Assembly: GCA_020639255.1 (NCBI GenBank)
Contig: JACKGZ010000007.1
Location: 62,001 to 126,000, forward strand
Origin: Phycisphaera sp.
GTDB lineage: Bacteria > Planctomycetota > Phycisphaerae > Phycisphaerales > UBA1924
Direction of reading: 5' to 3'
DNA: 64,000 nt
The notes beneath the pieces are model-generated. The model made no database searches. It had not been told where the DNA came from and was given only the letters and a program-made list of their open reading frames with translations. This document shows, piece after piece, positions 36,865 to 45,415 of this stretch. Numbering within the stretch: position 1 is the first letter of the stretch; each line of letters begins with the position of its first letter. Made by a program: the position numbers and the translations under genes.

Positions 36865-38175
36865 TCAGTCTTTGAGTTGATCGAGGATCTTGATCACGGC
36901 GTCGGTCGTCTCGCCGGGCTTGTACTCGTCGTTGCGGTAGATGATTTTGCCCTCGCCGTCGAGGATGATCAGCGCGGGCACGCGGGCGATGTTGTACGCG
37001 CCGCCGGCGCGGCCGCCGTTGGTGATGACGGGGATGTCGTCGCGTCCCATGTCAAGAAGAATGTTGCTGGCGTTCTCGGGCTGGCGTTCGCGGATGGCCA
37101 TCGACAGCAGCTGCCCGTCGTCGCCGAGATGGTCGGAGATTTTGACGATGTCCTCGACCGCGTTGTTGCTCCCCGGGAGCCAGCTGGCCCAAAAGTAGAG
37201 GACAAGTGGCTTGCCCGCGTAGCTCTCGGTGTTGTACTCAACACCGAAGATGTCTTGTGCGGTGAATGGCGTTCCGGTGTCGCCGACGTCGGATCCAAAG
37301 AGCTGGCCGACTTCGTCATCGGGGCTGGACACGATGGGTTCGCTGCCCTCCGGGGCGTTGACCGCGATCCGACGTTCGGGGAGGTTCTTGACGACGTAGG
37401 TGTTGGGTGCGTCGATCTCGAAACGAGCATCGGGGATCTCGGCGTCGACTTTCACTTGCGAGTAGTCGTAGACACGCTCGGCGCCCTCCATGAGTTCTTC
37501 GACAATGCGGCGGGGGAAGCCGTCGCTGCTGGCCAGGTACCAGCGCTTGGCCAGCGTGCGTTCGCCGTAGTCGGCGCGGACAACGTCGCAGACGGTGCCA
37601 TCGAGCGTCTCGGTGCCGACATATTCAAGCGTCGGTGCGCCGAGTTCGGCGGCGAAGGGCTTGGCGGCGAAGAGGTAGTCGACGCCAAGGAGGTCGGCGC
37701 TGCCGTAGACCCGGCCTTTGGCGTAACGACCTATGGCGTGGATGACTTCCTGGTTCTCATGATCGATCCAGGAAGCGTTCTGGCCGCTCTTGATGACCGT
37801 GAACGAGATCTGCTCGGAGGTGCCGATGTCGTCGGCCTGTCCGATCATGGTGCGGGTCCATGTGCCGTTGTCTTCCTGACGGGCCCAGACGTTGCCGTCG
37901 GCGCCGAGTTTGAAAGCGGCTAGCGGGCCGGACTTGGCGTTGATCTCGGACTGCACCGTGAAGAGCACGGTCTTGGCTTCGACCAGCGCCTCGCGAGCGG
38001 CGGTGAGCACCTCGACGGCTCGCTCGTCGCGGTTGACGCTCGAGGGCTGGTCTGTAGCCGCGGCAGGCGGCGGCATCACGTCGGAAAGCTTGGGCTCTCC
38101 CTGCTGAGCTGATGCGGTGCCAGCAAGCAGGGTCAGTGTCAGGGCGAGCGGGGCGGCTGTGCGTCCTCGGATCAT
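36865..38175 (-). CDS. exported DUF2092/LolA-like protein with cysteine-less thioredoxin domain
   Basis: 436 residues with a signal peptide (MIRGRTAAPLALTLTLLAGTASA). Residues ~50-265 look like a LolA/DUF2092 lipoprotein-carrier-like beta half-barrel (AREALVEAKTVLFTVQSEI, GTETLDGTVCDVVRADY, RWYLASSDGFPRRIV). Residues ~295-436 are a TlpA-type thioredoxin fold (GKPLVLYFWASWLPGSNNAVEDI, YNIARVPALIILDGEGKIIYRNDEY), but the WCxxC redox site reads WLPGS, so no dithiol chemistry is possible. The conserved cis-Pro (VPALIILD) remains. A binding rather than redox role is likely. Confidence 0.82.
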   Translation of the reverse strand: MIRGRTAAPLALTLTLLAGTASAQQGEPKLSDVMPPPAAATDQPSSVNRDERAVEVLTAAREALVEAKTVLFTVQSEINAKSGPLAAFKLGADGNVWARQEDNGTWTRTMIGQADDIGTSEQISFTVIKSGQNASWIDHENQEVIHAIGRYAKGRVYGSADLLGVDYLFAAKPFAAELGAPTLEYVGTETLDGTVCDVVRADYGERTLAKRWYLASSDGFPRRIVEELMEGAERVYDYSQVKVDAEIPDARFEIDAPNTYVVKNLPERRIAVNAPEGSEPIVSSPDDEVGQLFGSDVGDTGTPFTAQDIFGVEYNTESYAGKPLVLYFWASWLPGSNNAVEDIVKISDHLGDDGQLLSMAIRERQPENASNILLDMGRDDIPVITNGGRAGGAYNIARVPALIILDGEGKIIYRNDEYKPGETTDAVIKILDQLKD

Positions 38176-38277
38176 CGTCGGATACTCCTGCGTTTCGGAC
38201 GCGGTTCGGCGGCGTCCGTGTGCGGGTTCATGCTAGCGGGCCGGTTCTGCGGGCGGAACCCCCCGGCCCCGTGGTCT

Positions 38278-39117
38278 TCATACCCCCAGGAGCCCCGAAA
38301 GTGCCGCCCCGGGGTCGGTTTGGGCCATCAGATGTTCGCCCACGAGCGCTATCCGGACCCCTGCCCCGCCCAGTCGCTCCAGATCCGCAGCCGTTCGGAT
38401 GCCCGATTCCGACACGAGCAGCCCCGGATCGGGCACGTCGGCCGTCATCCGGAGCGTGTGATCGAGGTCGGTCTTCATGACGCGGAGGTCGCGGTTGTTG
38501 ATCCCAAGCAGCACCCGCCCGGCCGGGCAATCACGCGTCAGGCGGACGCACCGGAGCAGATTCTCGCGGTCGTGTGACTCGACGAGCACGTCCATGCCAA
38601 GGACGATCGAGCGGGCCAGGAGATCGGCGATCAGCTCATCGCTCAGGCACTCGGCGATCAGCAGCACCGCGTCCGCGCCAGCGGCTCGGCTCTCGGCGAC
38701 CTGCCAGGGATCGATCATGAAGTCCTTCCGCAAAACGGGCAGCGGCACCGCTTCGCGGACACGCTCCAGAAACTCGAGCCGACCCGCGAAGTAGGGCTCG
38801 TCCGTCAGGCAGCTGATCGCCCGCGCGCCGGCCCGGTGATACCGTCTGGCGATGTCCTCCGGCGTAAACGCATCCGAACCGTCCTCGCCGGGCCTGTATT
38901 CGTCCCGGATCCAGCCGGCCGACGGGCTCTTGCGCTTCACCTCGGCGATGATCGCGGCACGGATGCCATTCAGCGGCGCGGTGAGCGCCCGGACGAACCC
39001 GCGTGGTTCGGAAGCTGTTGCCGCGGCATGCTCCAGATCGCTCAGGCTGCGTGACGCCTTGCGATCGGCGACCTCGCGCTTCTTGGTTTCGACGATCTCA
39101 TCGAGGATGCTGCCCAT
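38278..39117 (-). CDS. trpC: indole-3-glycerol phosphate synthase
   Basis: 279 residues, monofunctional. Closes the indole ring in tryptophan synthesis. TIM barrel with AAIIAEVKRKSPSAGWIR (catalytic Lys), ISCLTDEPYFAGRLEFLERVRE, PVLRKDFMIDPWQVAESRAAGADAVLLIAECL, LVESHDRENL, GINNRDLRVMKTDL and LVSESGIRTAADLERLGGAGVRIALVGEHLM. All expected active-site segments are present. Not in a trp operon here; divergent from the CPBP gene with the 5' ends overlapping by 11 bp. Confidence 0.96.
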   Translation of the reverse strand: MGSILDEIVETKKREVADRKASRSLSDLEHAAATASEPRGFVRALTAPLNGIRAAIIAEVKRKSPSAGWIRDEYRPGEDGSDAFTPEDIARRYHRAGARAISCLTDEPYFAGRLEFLERVREAVPLPVLRKDFMIDPWQVAESRAAGADAVLLIAECLSDELIADLLARSIVLGMDVLVESHDRENLLRCVRLTRDCPAGRVLLGINNRDLRVMKTDLDHTLRMTADVPDPGLLVSESGIRTAADLERLGGAGVRIALVGEHLMAQTDPGAALSGLLGV

Positions 39118-40018
39118 CGCCGTGATTGTTGGCCTGCCGGGCTCGGCGTGCGCTCAGGGTGGCGATTCCACGGCTTCACCACGCGAGCTTGCGATCACCA
39201 TCGGCTCGCTCGTGATCGCAGCTGGCGCACTTGTGTGGCTCTGGCGGAAGGACGTGATCCGCCCCGGCTCGTTCAGGCGTCACCCGGGCACACAGGCACC
39301 GCGGCCCGCCAGCGCGATGGCGCTGCTCGCGCTGATGCTGGGCTGCTTCGTGCTGTCGAGCCTGGCGCAGATCATCGCGGTGGGAGCCATCGGCGCGGAT
39401 CCGGAGCACGGGCTGACGGTCCGTCAGATGGGGATCGTGAACCTCGTCGTAGGGCCGGTGAGCGTCATCGTCGCGGTCTCTGCCTTCATCGCGGCCCATC
39501 GGCTCGACACGATCCCACGCTTCCGACTCTCCATCAAAGGCTTCGGTCTCGGGCTGCTTCTTTCGCTCTTCGTGCTCCCGATGGCGATGGCCGCCTCATC
39601 GGTGACGCTTCTGATCGCGACAGCGCTCGGGCACGGGCCGAGTGACGCGATCGCGCACGACACGCTCAACGCGATCCTCGCGCCCGAGGCCGGCGTGTGG
39701 AAGTGGGTGCTGATCGTCGGCGCGGTTGTTGTGACACCGATCGTGGAAGAGGTGCTCTTCCGGGGCCTGCTGCAGAGCGCGCTGGCGGCCATCCTGCCCG
39801 GGCGGTGGGGGAAGTGGGGGGCGGTGCAGATCGCGTCGGCCCTGTTCACGCTCGCGCACACGACCGGAGGCGTCGAGTGGCACTCGCTCCCGGCGATCGC
39901 GGTGCTCGGGCTCTCGATGGCCGTTGCGTATGAGCGCACGGGCCGGATCGCCGTCCCGATCGCGATGCACGTGGCGTTCAACGGTGCGAATGTGCTGCTG
40001 GCGCTATTCATTCAGTAA
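39107..40018 (+). CDS. CPBP-family intramembrane metalloprotease
   Basis: About 303 residues, multi-pass membrane protein. The CAAX-processing/bacteriocin-processing motifs are visible: TPIVEEVLFRGLLQSAL (EExxxR-type glutamates), a second motif with His in ALFTLAHTTGGVEW, and HVAFNGANVLLA. Hydrophobic segments include ELAITIGSLVIAAGALVWLW, LLALMLGCFVLSSLAQII, VNLVVGPVSVIVAVSAFIA, LGLLLSLFVLPMAMA and WVLIVGAVVV. Start uncertain: ATG at 39107 overlaps the divergent trpC start; a GTG at 39122 would avoid this. Substrate unknown. Confidence 0.86.
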   Translation: MLPIAVIVGLPGSACAQGGDSTASPRELAITIGSLVIAAGALVWLWRKDVIRPGSFRRHPGTQAPRPASAMALLALMLGCFVLSSLAQIIAVGAIGADPEHGLTVRQMGIVNLVVGPVSVIVAVSAFIAAHRLDTIPRFRLSIKGFGLGLLLSLFVLPMAMAASSVTLLIATALGHGPSDAIAHDTLNAILAPEAGVWKWVLIVGAVVVTPIVEEVLFRGLLQSALAAILPGRWGKWGAVQIASALFTLAHTTGGVEWHSLPAIAVLGLSMAVAYERTGRIAVPIAMHVAFNGANVLLALFIQ

Positions 40019-40048
40019 GGCCCACTTCCGGGCCCTAGACTTGGCCCC

Positions 40049-41140
40049 ATGAGCCAGAACCCGACATCCACAGGCAAGAAACGCGTCCTCACCGGCGACA
40101 CCCCCACGGGCAGGCTGCACCTCGGACATTGGGTGGGAAGCGTCGCCCAGCGGGTGGCGATGCAGGACGACTACGAGTGCTACTTCCTGCTGGCCAACAT
40201 GCACGCCTTTACGACCCGGGCCGACAAGCCCGAGGACATCCGCCAGGACACCCTCGAGATCGTCAAGGACTGGCTCGCCGCGGGGATCGACCCCGAGCGG
40301 TCGACGATCGTGCTGCAGACGGAAGTCCCCGCGATCGCTGAGCTGTCGTGGTACTTCGCGATGCTCATCCCCTTCAATCGCGTGATGCGGAACCCGACGC
40401 TGAAAACCGAAATCGAGACCAAGGGGCTTGGCGACAGCTACCCGTTTGGCTTCCCGATGTACGCGGTGGGGCAGTGCGCGGACATCCTCGCGTTTCGCCC
40501 GGAGTTCGTGCCGGTGGGCGAAGACCAGGTCGCGCACATCGAGATGTGCCGGGAGGTCGCGCGCCGGTTCGATCAGCTCTACTGCGGTGTCGATTCACAC
40601 GCCGAGGACATCGAGTACGAAAACGCGGGGGCCGTCTTCCCCGTGCCCAAGGCGCTGGTGGGCAAGGTGGGCCGCCTCGTCGGGACCGACGGCAAGAACA
40701 AGATGTCCAAGAGTCTCGGCAACGCGGTGTTCCTGAGTGACACGCCCAAGCAGGTCAAGAAGAAGATCAACGCGATGTACCCGGGCCAGAGCCGCGAGCC
40801 GGATCAGCCGGGCGATCCGGAGATCAACCCGGTGTTCCAGTATGCGGACGTATTCATCAAGGACGAGGCCTTTGTCGCCGAGCTGCGCGAGCGGTACAAG
40901 AAGGGCGACAACTTGGGCGATGGTCACGTCAAGGCGCACGTGATCGATGCGGTCAACGAGATGCTCGAGCCCATGCGCGAGCGTCGGGCCGAGTACGAGG
41001 GCCCGGGCGGCGACGACGCGGTGATCGACATCATCCGCGCCGGCACGGCCCGCGCCAACGCGACCGCCGAGGCCACGCTCTACGCCGCCAAGGAAGCGAT
41101 GAAGCTCGATTTCGGCAGGCGCGACGTGCGCTGGCAGTAA
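40049..41140 (+). CDS. trpS: tryptophanyl-tRNA synthetase
   Basis: 363 residues. Class Ic synthetase charging tRNA-Trp. HIGH-type motif GRLHLGHWVGS near the N-terminus, the KMSKS loop in KNKMSKSLGNAV, and substrate-site segments MYAVGQCADILAFRPEFVPVGEDQVAHIEMCREVARRFD. Slightly longer than B. subtilis TrpS (~330). A short gap (30 bp) follows the CPBP gene, so co-transcription is possible. Ends 5 bp from the convergent secreted-protein gene. Confidence 0.96.
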   Translation: MSQNPTSTGKKRVLTGDTPTGRLHLGHWVGSVAQRVAMQDDYECYFLLANMHAFTTRADKPEDIRQDTLEIVKDWLAAGIDPERSTIVLQTEVPAIAELSWYFAMLIPFNRVMRNPTLKTEIETKGLGDSYPFGFPMYAVGQCADILAFRPEFVPVGEDQVAHIEMCREVARRFDQLYCGVDSHAEDIEYENAGAVFPVPKALVGKVGRLVGTDGKNKMSKSLGNAVFLSDTPKQVKKKINAMYPGQSREPDQPGDPEINPVFQYADVFIKDEAFVAELRERYKKGDNLGDGHVKAHVIDAVNEMLEPMRERRAEYEGPGGDDAVIDIIRAGTARANATAEATLYAAKEAMKLDFGRRDVRWQ

Positions 41141-41145
41141 AGTAA

Positions 41146-43173
41146 TTAGTTGCTGGATTCCCGCTCGATCGCCTCGAGCGTGCGGAGCGCCCGCCAGCGG
41201 AGGTGCGCGTGCACTTCCTGCGTTCGCTGCTCCGATTCGTCCGGGTCGCCGACAAGCACGCGCGACAGCTCGGCGGCGTACCACGAGATATCCGCGAGCG
41301 CGTCGCGGTGCGGTGCCATCCATGAATCCCGCGCGGGCGGGCCGAGGCCGAGTTCCCCGATCGGATTGGTCGGTGCGAGCCCTTCGCTTTCACCGAGACG
41401 TGCCAGGCGTCCCGTCAGGAGTGCAGCGCCGAACGTGCCGCGGAGTGAGACGAGCCCTGCGGCGGTACGTTGGCGCGAAATCTCGCTCGGCCCGCGGATC
41501 GTCTCGCCCGCCAGAGCGTCGATCTGCGCGGTGAGTTCGCGCGTGATGAGCCGTCGGACCTGTTGGTCCATCTCGTAGCCGGGCCAGGATTCGAGGGCTG
41601 CAAGATCTGTGAACGCGCTGACGTCGGCCATCGCGAGCATGACATCTCGGACCACTTTGAGATCCTCGGCGACACCCTCGCCCGCGCCGAGGCCCCCCGG
41701 CGTGCCCCATCCGGCGAGCCACTGGTTCTGGAGGTTGCTCAAGCGCAGCGCAAGGTCGTCGCGGCGTTGGCCGATCACACGCGACACCGGCTCGCGCAGA
41801 TTCTCGATCTCTTCCCAGAGATCGAGCTCGGCGTCCAGATCGCGCATCAGACGGAGCGAAGGCTCGAGGAGCGCATCGTTGTCGTTCATGTCCTGTCCGA
41901 TCGCGAGCAATCGGTCGGCGATGGCAGTGTTTGCCTTGTCCATGGGCGAGTCGCCCGGCGCAAATCGCACAGAGAAACGCTCGATGACCGCGAAATCTTC
42001 GCGGAGGCGTTGCTGGGCTGCGATCGCCGAGAGCACGCCCGGGTTTGTCACACCCGCAGGATCGACGATGAGGTTGATCGCCGCGTCGCGCGCATTCACC
42101 ATCGCGTCACGGACCAGCGGCACGAGCCGTCGCCACGTGGGGCGGAGCTGGCGGAGCATCGCGTCGTCGCGTTGGAGGTTGCTGAGCGATTCTGACACAT
42201 CGAGCGTGCGCACGGCCAGCTGTGTCGCCATGAGCGAGTCGGTGTCGGAGGTCGAACGATCGGCGATGGCGGCGGTGAATCGGCTACGGAGCCTGTCGCC
42301 CTGCCGGCCTTCGCCCATCTCGGTGAGCAGCGCGATCACGCGCCCTTGAGCCGCGATGAGTTCGAGGGCCGCGTCGCGGGCTTCGGGGTTCTCCGATCGC
42401 ACCGCGCCCGCGAAGTCCTGAACAAGTCGATTTCGCGCACCCTCAGACATCCACACGGGGATATGCGAGAGCACATCGGCGGCCTCGGCGATGAGGCGCG
42501 AGCGCACCTGCGCCTCGCGCACGAAGCCGGGCCACTCGCGCATCAGTTCGAGCCGATCGAGATCGTCCTCGAGCAGCGCGAGCGTCTCGCCGTCGACACC
42601 GGCCTCACCGAGCCTCGCGAGGATGGCGTCGAGATCCGACGGTGTCTCAAGCGATTCCGGCAGGATCCAACCCGCTGAGTCCGGCCTCGGCCTGTCGCCC
42701 AGAAGAGCCAGCTGCGCGAATGCATACCGCAGGTCGCGGTCGAGCTGCGCGGGGGTGATCTCGCCACCCCGGCTCCAGTTGAGGCGCAGCTCTTCGAGAT
42801 CGTGGGCGAGCGCGAGCAGCAGCGCCCGGTCGTTGCTCCCGGTCAGAAGTTCATCGATCTCTTCGAGTCTCCGGTCGATCGTCATGGCGGCAAGCACGAG
42901 ATGTGAGCCATCGGTGCCCGCCCCGTTGCCGCGCTCGGCGAGCGTCGCGCCGGCGAGCCGAAGCTCACGTTTGGCGCTCTCGAGCGCCCGTCGATCGGGG
43001 TCGTTCTGCCACGCATCTGGATCGAGCCGATCGGCGCTGCGCGTGAAGCGTTCGATCAGCTCGGCGGCGAGGACGCTCGTGCCCGGCGCCGGGGCGGCGG
43101 GGCCGTCAAGATTGAGGATTTGCGCACGCGCCGGCGCGATCAGCATCATCCCAGCGAGCCATGCGCAGCGCAC
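41146..43173 (-). CDS. large exported, mostly helical protein of unknown function
   Basis: About 675 residues. A short signal peptide (RCAWLAGMMLIAPARA, cleavage before QILNLDG) supports a GTG start at 43173; an ATG at 43245 in the same frame would add 24 residues and overlap the upstream GT4 gene by 140 bp. The rest is almost all helix, rich in Leu, Ala, Asp, Glu and Arg, without cysteine clusters, repeats or motifs I recognise. Probably periplasmic. The 5' end overlaps the GT4 3' end, so the two are likely one transcription unit. Confidence 0.65.
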   Translation of the reverse strand: MRCAWLAGMMLIAPARAQILNLDGPAAPAPGTSVLAAELIERFTRSADRLDPDAWQNDPDRRALESAKRELRLAGATLAERGNGAGTDGSHLVLAAMTIDRRLEEIDELLTGSNDRALLLALAHDLEELRLNWSRGGEITPAQLDRDLRYAFAQLALLGDRPRPDSAGWILPESLETPSDLDAILARLGEAGVDGETLALLEDDLDRLELMREWPGFVREAQVRSRLIAEAADVLSHIPVWMSEGARNRLVQDFAGAVRSENPEARDAALELIAAQGRVIALLTEMGEGRQGDRLRSRFTAAIADRSTSDTDSLMATQLAVRTLDVSESLSNLQRDDAMLRQLRPTWRRLVPLVRDAMVNARDAAINLIVDPAGVTNPGVLSAIAAQQRLREDFAVIERFSVRFAPGDSPMDKANTAIADRLLAIGQDMNDNDALLEPSLRLMRDLDAELDLWEEIENLREPVSRVIGQRRDDLALRLSNLQNQWLAGWGTPGGLGAGEGVAEDLKVVRDVMLAMADVSAFTDLAALESWPGYEMDQQVRRLITRELTAQIDALAGETIRGPSEISRQRTAAGLVSLRGTFGAALLTGRLARLGESEGLAPTNPIGELGLGPPARDSWMAPHRDALADISWYAAELSRVLVGDPDESEQRTQEVHAHLRWRALRTLEAIERESSN

Positions 43174-44446
43174 GCTCGTAGACGGCTTCAAGATGCTCGA
43201 CCATCGTCTCGGCCGCGAACTCTGTGGCACACCAGTCTCGTCCATGCGATGCAAGCCTTATGCGGAGGTCCGGATCGTCGTGCAGCTGCACGATCGCGCT
43301 TCGCAGGCCCGCCAGGTCGCCAAGTGTGACGAGCAGGCCTGTCTCGCCGTCCCGGCACGCCTCGCGGGTGCCGTCCACATCGTACGCGACCGGGCACACG
43401 CCGCAAAGGAGCGCCTGCGGCACCGTCCTCGGCAGCCCCTCACGCGAACTCGGGTGCGCCAGCACGTCCATCGCCCGGATCAGCCCGGGCACACGCGCCG
43501 GCGGCACAAGCCCCGACATCACGATCTGCCCGCGTACACCGAGCGTCTCGGCCTTGGCGATCAGCCGATCCTTCCACCACCCGTCGCCCACCCAGAGCAG
43601 TTTCCAGCTCGGATTCTTCCGCAGATCCTCGGCGAGCGCGTCGAGCAGGTCGTCGTGCCCCTTGTGCTGGGCGAGCCGCGCAACGGTCCCGATGACGAAG
43701 TCGTCTTCCCCGAGCCCGAGGCTCTCGCGGATGACGGGGCGCGACTGGTCGTGCTCGGGCTTGAGGTACGGGTCCGTCTCCATGCCGCTGCGCACGGTGA
43801 TGTACTGCTCGGGCGAGCCGATGCCGCGCGCCAGGAACTGCTCGGTCATCGCGTCGGCGACGCTGACGATCGTGTGGCAGCGTTTGGCCGCGAACTTCTC
43901 GGCGACCTCGTAGATCTTGTTCGTGACGCGGATCTTGGTGCGCGAGACCGAGCCGCCCTCGATCGGCATGAAGGGCGGGCCATGGATGGTGTGGACCACC
44001 GCAGGGAAATGGCCAGATGGCAGATGACCAGATGGCTGGGTGTCAGATTGTCTTTGATCTGGACCTTTGGCCCTCTGCGATCTGGTCATCTCCTTCCAAG
44101 CCGCCCAGCGCCCGAGGATGCCCGCCTTCGACGAGTGTGTGTGCACGACATCGGGCTGCACTTTGCGGATCAGTTGCTTCAGATCATGGTGAAAGCAGAA
44201 GTGATCCTTCCACGGGTTCAGCTCGCGCACCATGTTCGGCAGCTCGTGCGTCGTGATGCCCCGCCCGTCGTCCGTGCGGAAGCTCTGCACGCGTTCGAGC
44301 ATCGAGCCCTCGGGCCCAAAGATCGGCCCGTACGCCAGGTGCACCTCGTGCCCTTGGCGAGCCTGGCCCTCGCAAGACAGGATTGTGTTCTCCTGGCTGC
44401 CACCGAGGATCAGCCGCGTCGAGATGTGCAGGATCTTGAGAGGCAT
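43106..44446 (-). CDS. family 4 glycosyltransferase with an in-frame palindromic-element insert
   Basis: 446 residues from the ATG at 44446 (MPLKILHISTRLILGGSQENT). GT-B fold: VVHTHSSKAGILGRWAAW, VIGTVARLAQHKGHDDLLDALAEDL, WKLLWVGDGWW, LVPPARVPGLIRAMDVLAHPSSREGLPRTVPQALLCGVCPVAYDVDGTREA with the EGxPR-type donor site. Residues ~119-148 (EMTRSQRAKGPDQRQSDTQP..HFPA) do not fit the family and are encoded by a palindromic element (44011-44093) that keeps the frame. Upstream acetyltransferase gene ends 8 bp before; the secreted protein gene follows. Confidence 0.88.
   Translation of the reverse strand: MPLKILHISTRLILGGSQENTILSCEGQARQGHEVHLAYGPIFGPEGSMLERVQSFRTDDGRGITTHELPNMVRELNPWKDHFCFHHDLKQLIRKVQPDVVHTHSSKAGILGRWAAWKEMTRSQRAKGPDQRQSDTQPSGHLPSGHFPAVVHTIHGPPFMPIEGGSVSRTKIRVTNKIYEVAEKFAAKRCHTIVSVADAMTEQFLARGIGSPEQYITVRSGMETDPYLKPEHDQSRPVIRESLGLGEDDFVIGTVARLAQHKGHDDLLDALAEDLRKNPSWKLLWVGDGWWKDRLIAKAETLGVRGQIVMSGLVPPARVPGLIRAMDVLAHPSSREGLPRTVPQALLCGVCPVAYDVDGTREACRDGETGLLVTLGDLAGLRSAIVQLHDDPDLRIRLASHGRDWCATEFAAETMVEHLEAVYERALRMARWDDADRAGACANPQS
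44011..44093. repeat. palindromic element inserted in frame in a GT4 gene
   Basis: AGATGACCAGAT (44022-44033) and ATCTGGTCATCT (44080-44091) are exact inverted copies, with further CAGAT/ATCTG units between them (44044-44060, 44057-44062). The element encodes ~28 Gln/Arg/Ser/Pro-rich residues absent from related transferases, so it looks like a mobile palindrome tolerated inside a coding region. Confidence 0.6.
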
Positions 44447-44453
44447 CGCGTGA

Positions 44454-44972
44454 TCATTGGGGCCTTGCGATGCGGAAGAAGCGGAGCTCCTCACCGCCGT
44501 AGTAGTCGGTGGTCGTGCCCAGATCCTCGAACCCGAGCTTGGTGAGCACCCGCTGGGAGGCCTCGTTGCGCAGGTCGGTCACCCCGATGATCTTGGGTAG
44601 ATCAGTCACCTCCCACGCGTGCGCGAGGGCCGCCCGCCCGGCCTCGGTCGCCAGGCCCTTTCCCCACGCCGTTTGCCCGAAGCGGTATGCGAGCTCGAAC
44701 TCGGGCCCCTGCCAGGCGATGGGGATGACGCCGCAGTCGCCGACGATCTCGCCCGTCTCGCGGAGGACGGCGGTCCAGAGCGTGACGCCGTGCTTGGTCA
44801 AGCAGTCGATCTTGCGCCGCACCGAGAACCGGATCTGCTCGATCGTGCGCACCGTGCCGTCGCCGATGTAGCGCATCGCGAGAGGGTCGCTGAACACCGC
44901 GGCATGCAACGCCTCGGCGTCGCCCTCGATCGGCTCGCGGAGGATCAGGCGCTGGGTGGTGAGCTGGAACAT
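44454..44972 (-). CDS. GNAT-family (RimJ/RimL-like) N-acetyltransferase
   Basis: 172 residues from the ATG at 44972, preceded by AAGGGA. Pattern of ribosomal-protein-serine/alanine acetyltransferases: TTQRLILREPIEGDAEAL at the start, IRFSVRRKIDCLTKHG, GEIVGDCGVIPI, FELAYRFGQTAWGKGLATEAGRAALAHAW (acetyl-CoA loop), and NEASQRVLTKLGFEDLG. Real substrate unknown; such enzymes acetylate proteins or small molecules. Its start overlaps the end of the zinc-ribbon gene by 28 bp, indicating coupled translation. Confidence 0.9.
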   Translation of the reverse strand: MFQLTTQRLILREPIEGDAEALHAAVFSDPLAMRYIGDGTVRTIEQIRFSVRRKIDCLTKHGVTLWTAVLRETGEIVGDCGVIPIAWQGPEFELAYRFGQTAWGKGLATEAGRAALAHAWEVTDLPKIIGVTDLRNEASQRVLTKLGFEDLGTTTDYYGGEELRFFRIARPQ

Positions 44973-45415
44973 GGTCCCTTGAGCGTACGCCCGCACTCGG
45001 GGCAGGTGTTCGCGGTGAGACCTTCGAGGGAGTAGCCGCAGAGGCACTGGTTGCCAAATTGAGCGACACGCCGCTGCCTGCGATGAATAACAACGACTAT
45101 CGCAGCGGCACAAGCCGGAATTGGCCATAGAGGCCATGCCGAAATCCGCGCCGCTGGTAAATCGAAGGGCCTGTGCCCGATGAACGAAGAAGCATCCGGC
45201 CAGCTGAATCGAAATCGGTACTTTAAGATTGATTTTGTGGAGACTAAATCAGTTCTGTTATGGCACACAATTCCTCGGTGTAGAATCCATATATTTCGAT
45301 TTCGTGTTGACCAGCTAAACCACAGAAAATAGCTGGATAGATATGCAAGAATAACACTGCAAAGTGCAACCGGAATGGCTTTCCTGACGCTGCGAGCTTT
45401 AAGCCAAAGCCTCAT
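44945..45415 (-). CDS. membrane protein with C-terminal CxCGYxLxGL zinc ribbon
   Basis: 156 residues from the ATG at 45415, whose ATGA overlaps the truA stop. A hydrophobic segment (AIPVALCSVILAYLSSYFLWF), an unusual Trp/Phe/Arg-rich middle, another hydrophobic stretch (PIPACAAAIVVVI), and a C-terminal ribbon CLCGYSLEGLTANTCPECG, a form very common in planctomycete proteins of unknown role. The region 45140-45410 is clearly poorer in GC than its surroundings, hinting at separate origin. Confidence 0.7.
   Translation of the reverse strand: MRLWLKARSVRKAIPVALCSVILAYLSSYFLWFSWSTRNRNIWILHRGIVCHNRTDLVSTKSILKYRFRFSWPDASSFIGHRPFDLPAARISAWPLWPIPACAAAIVVVIHRRQRRVAQFGNQCLCGYSLEGLTANTCPECGRTLKGPCSSSPPSA

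Noticed and set aside
44011..44093. Considered as the start of a CRISPR array because CAGAT units recur.
   Set aside because: Units are short, irregular, partly inverted and lie inside an intact coding frame; no spacer structure.
42491..44545. 684-residue plus-strand open frame opposite the secreted protein and GT4 genes.
   Set aside because: Ser/Arg-rich antisense reading across two supported genes.
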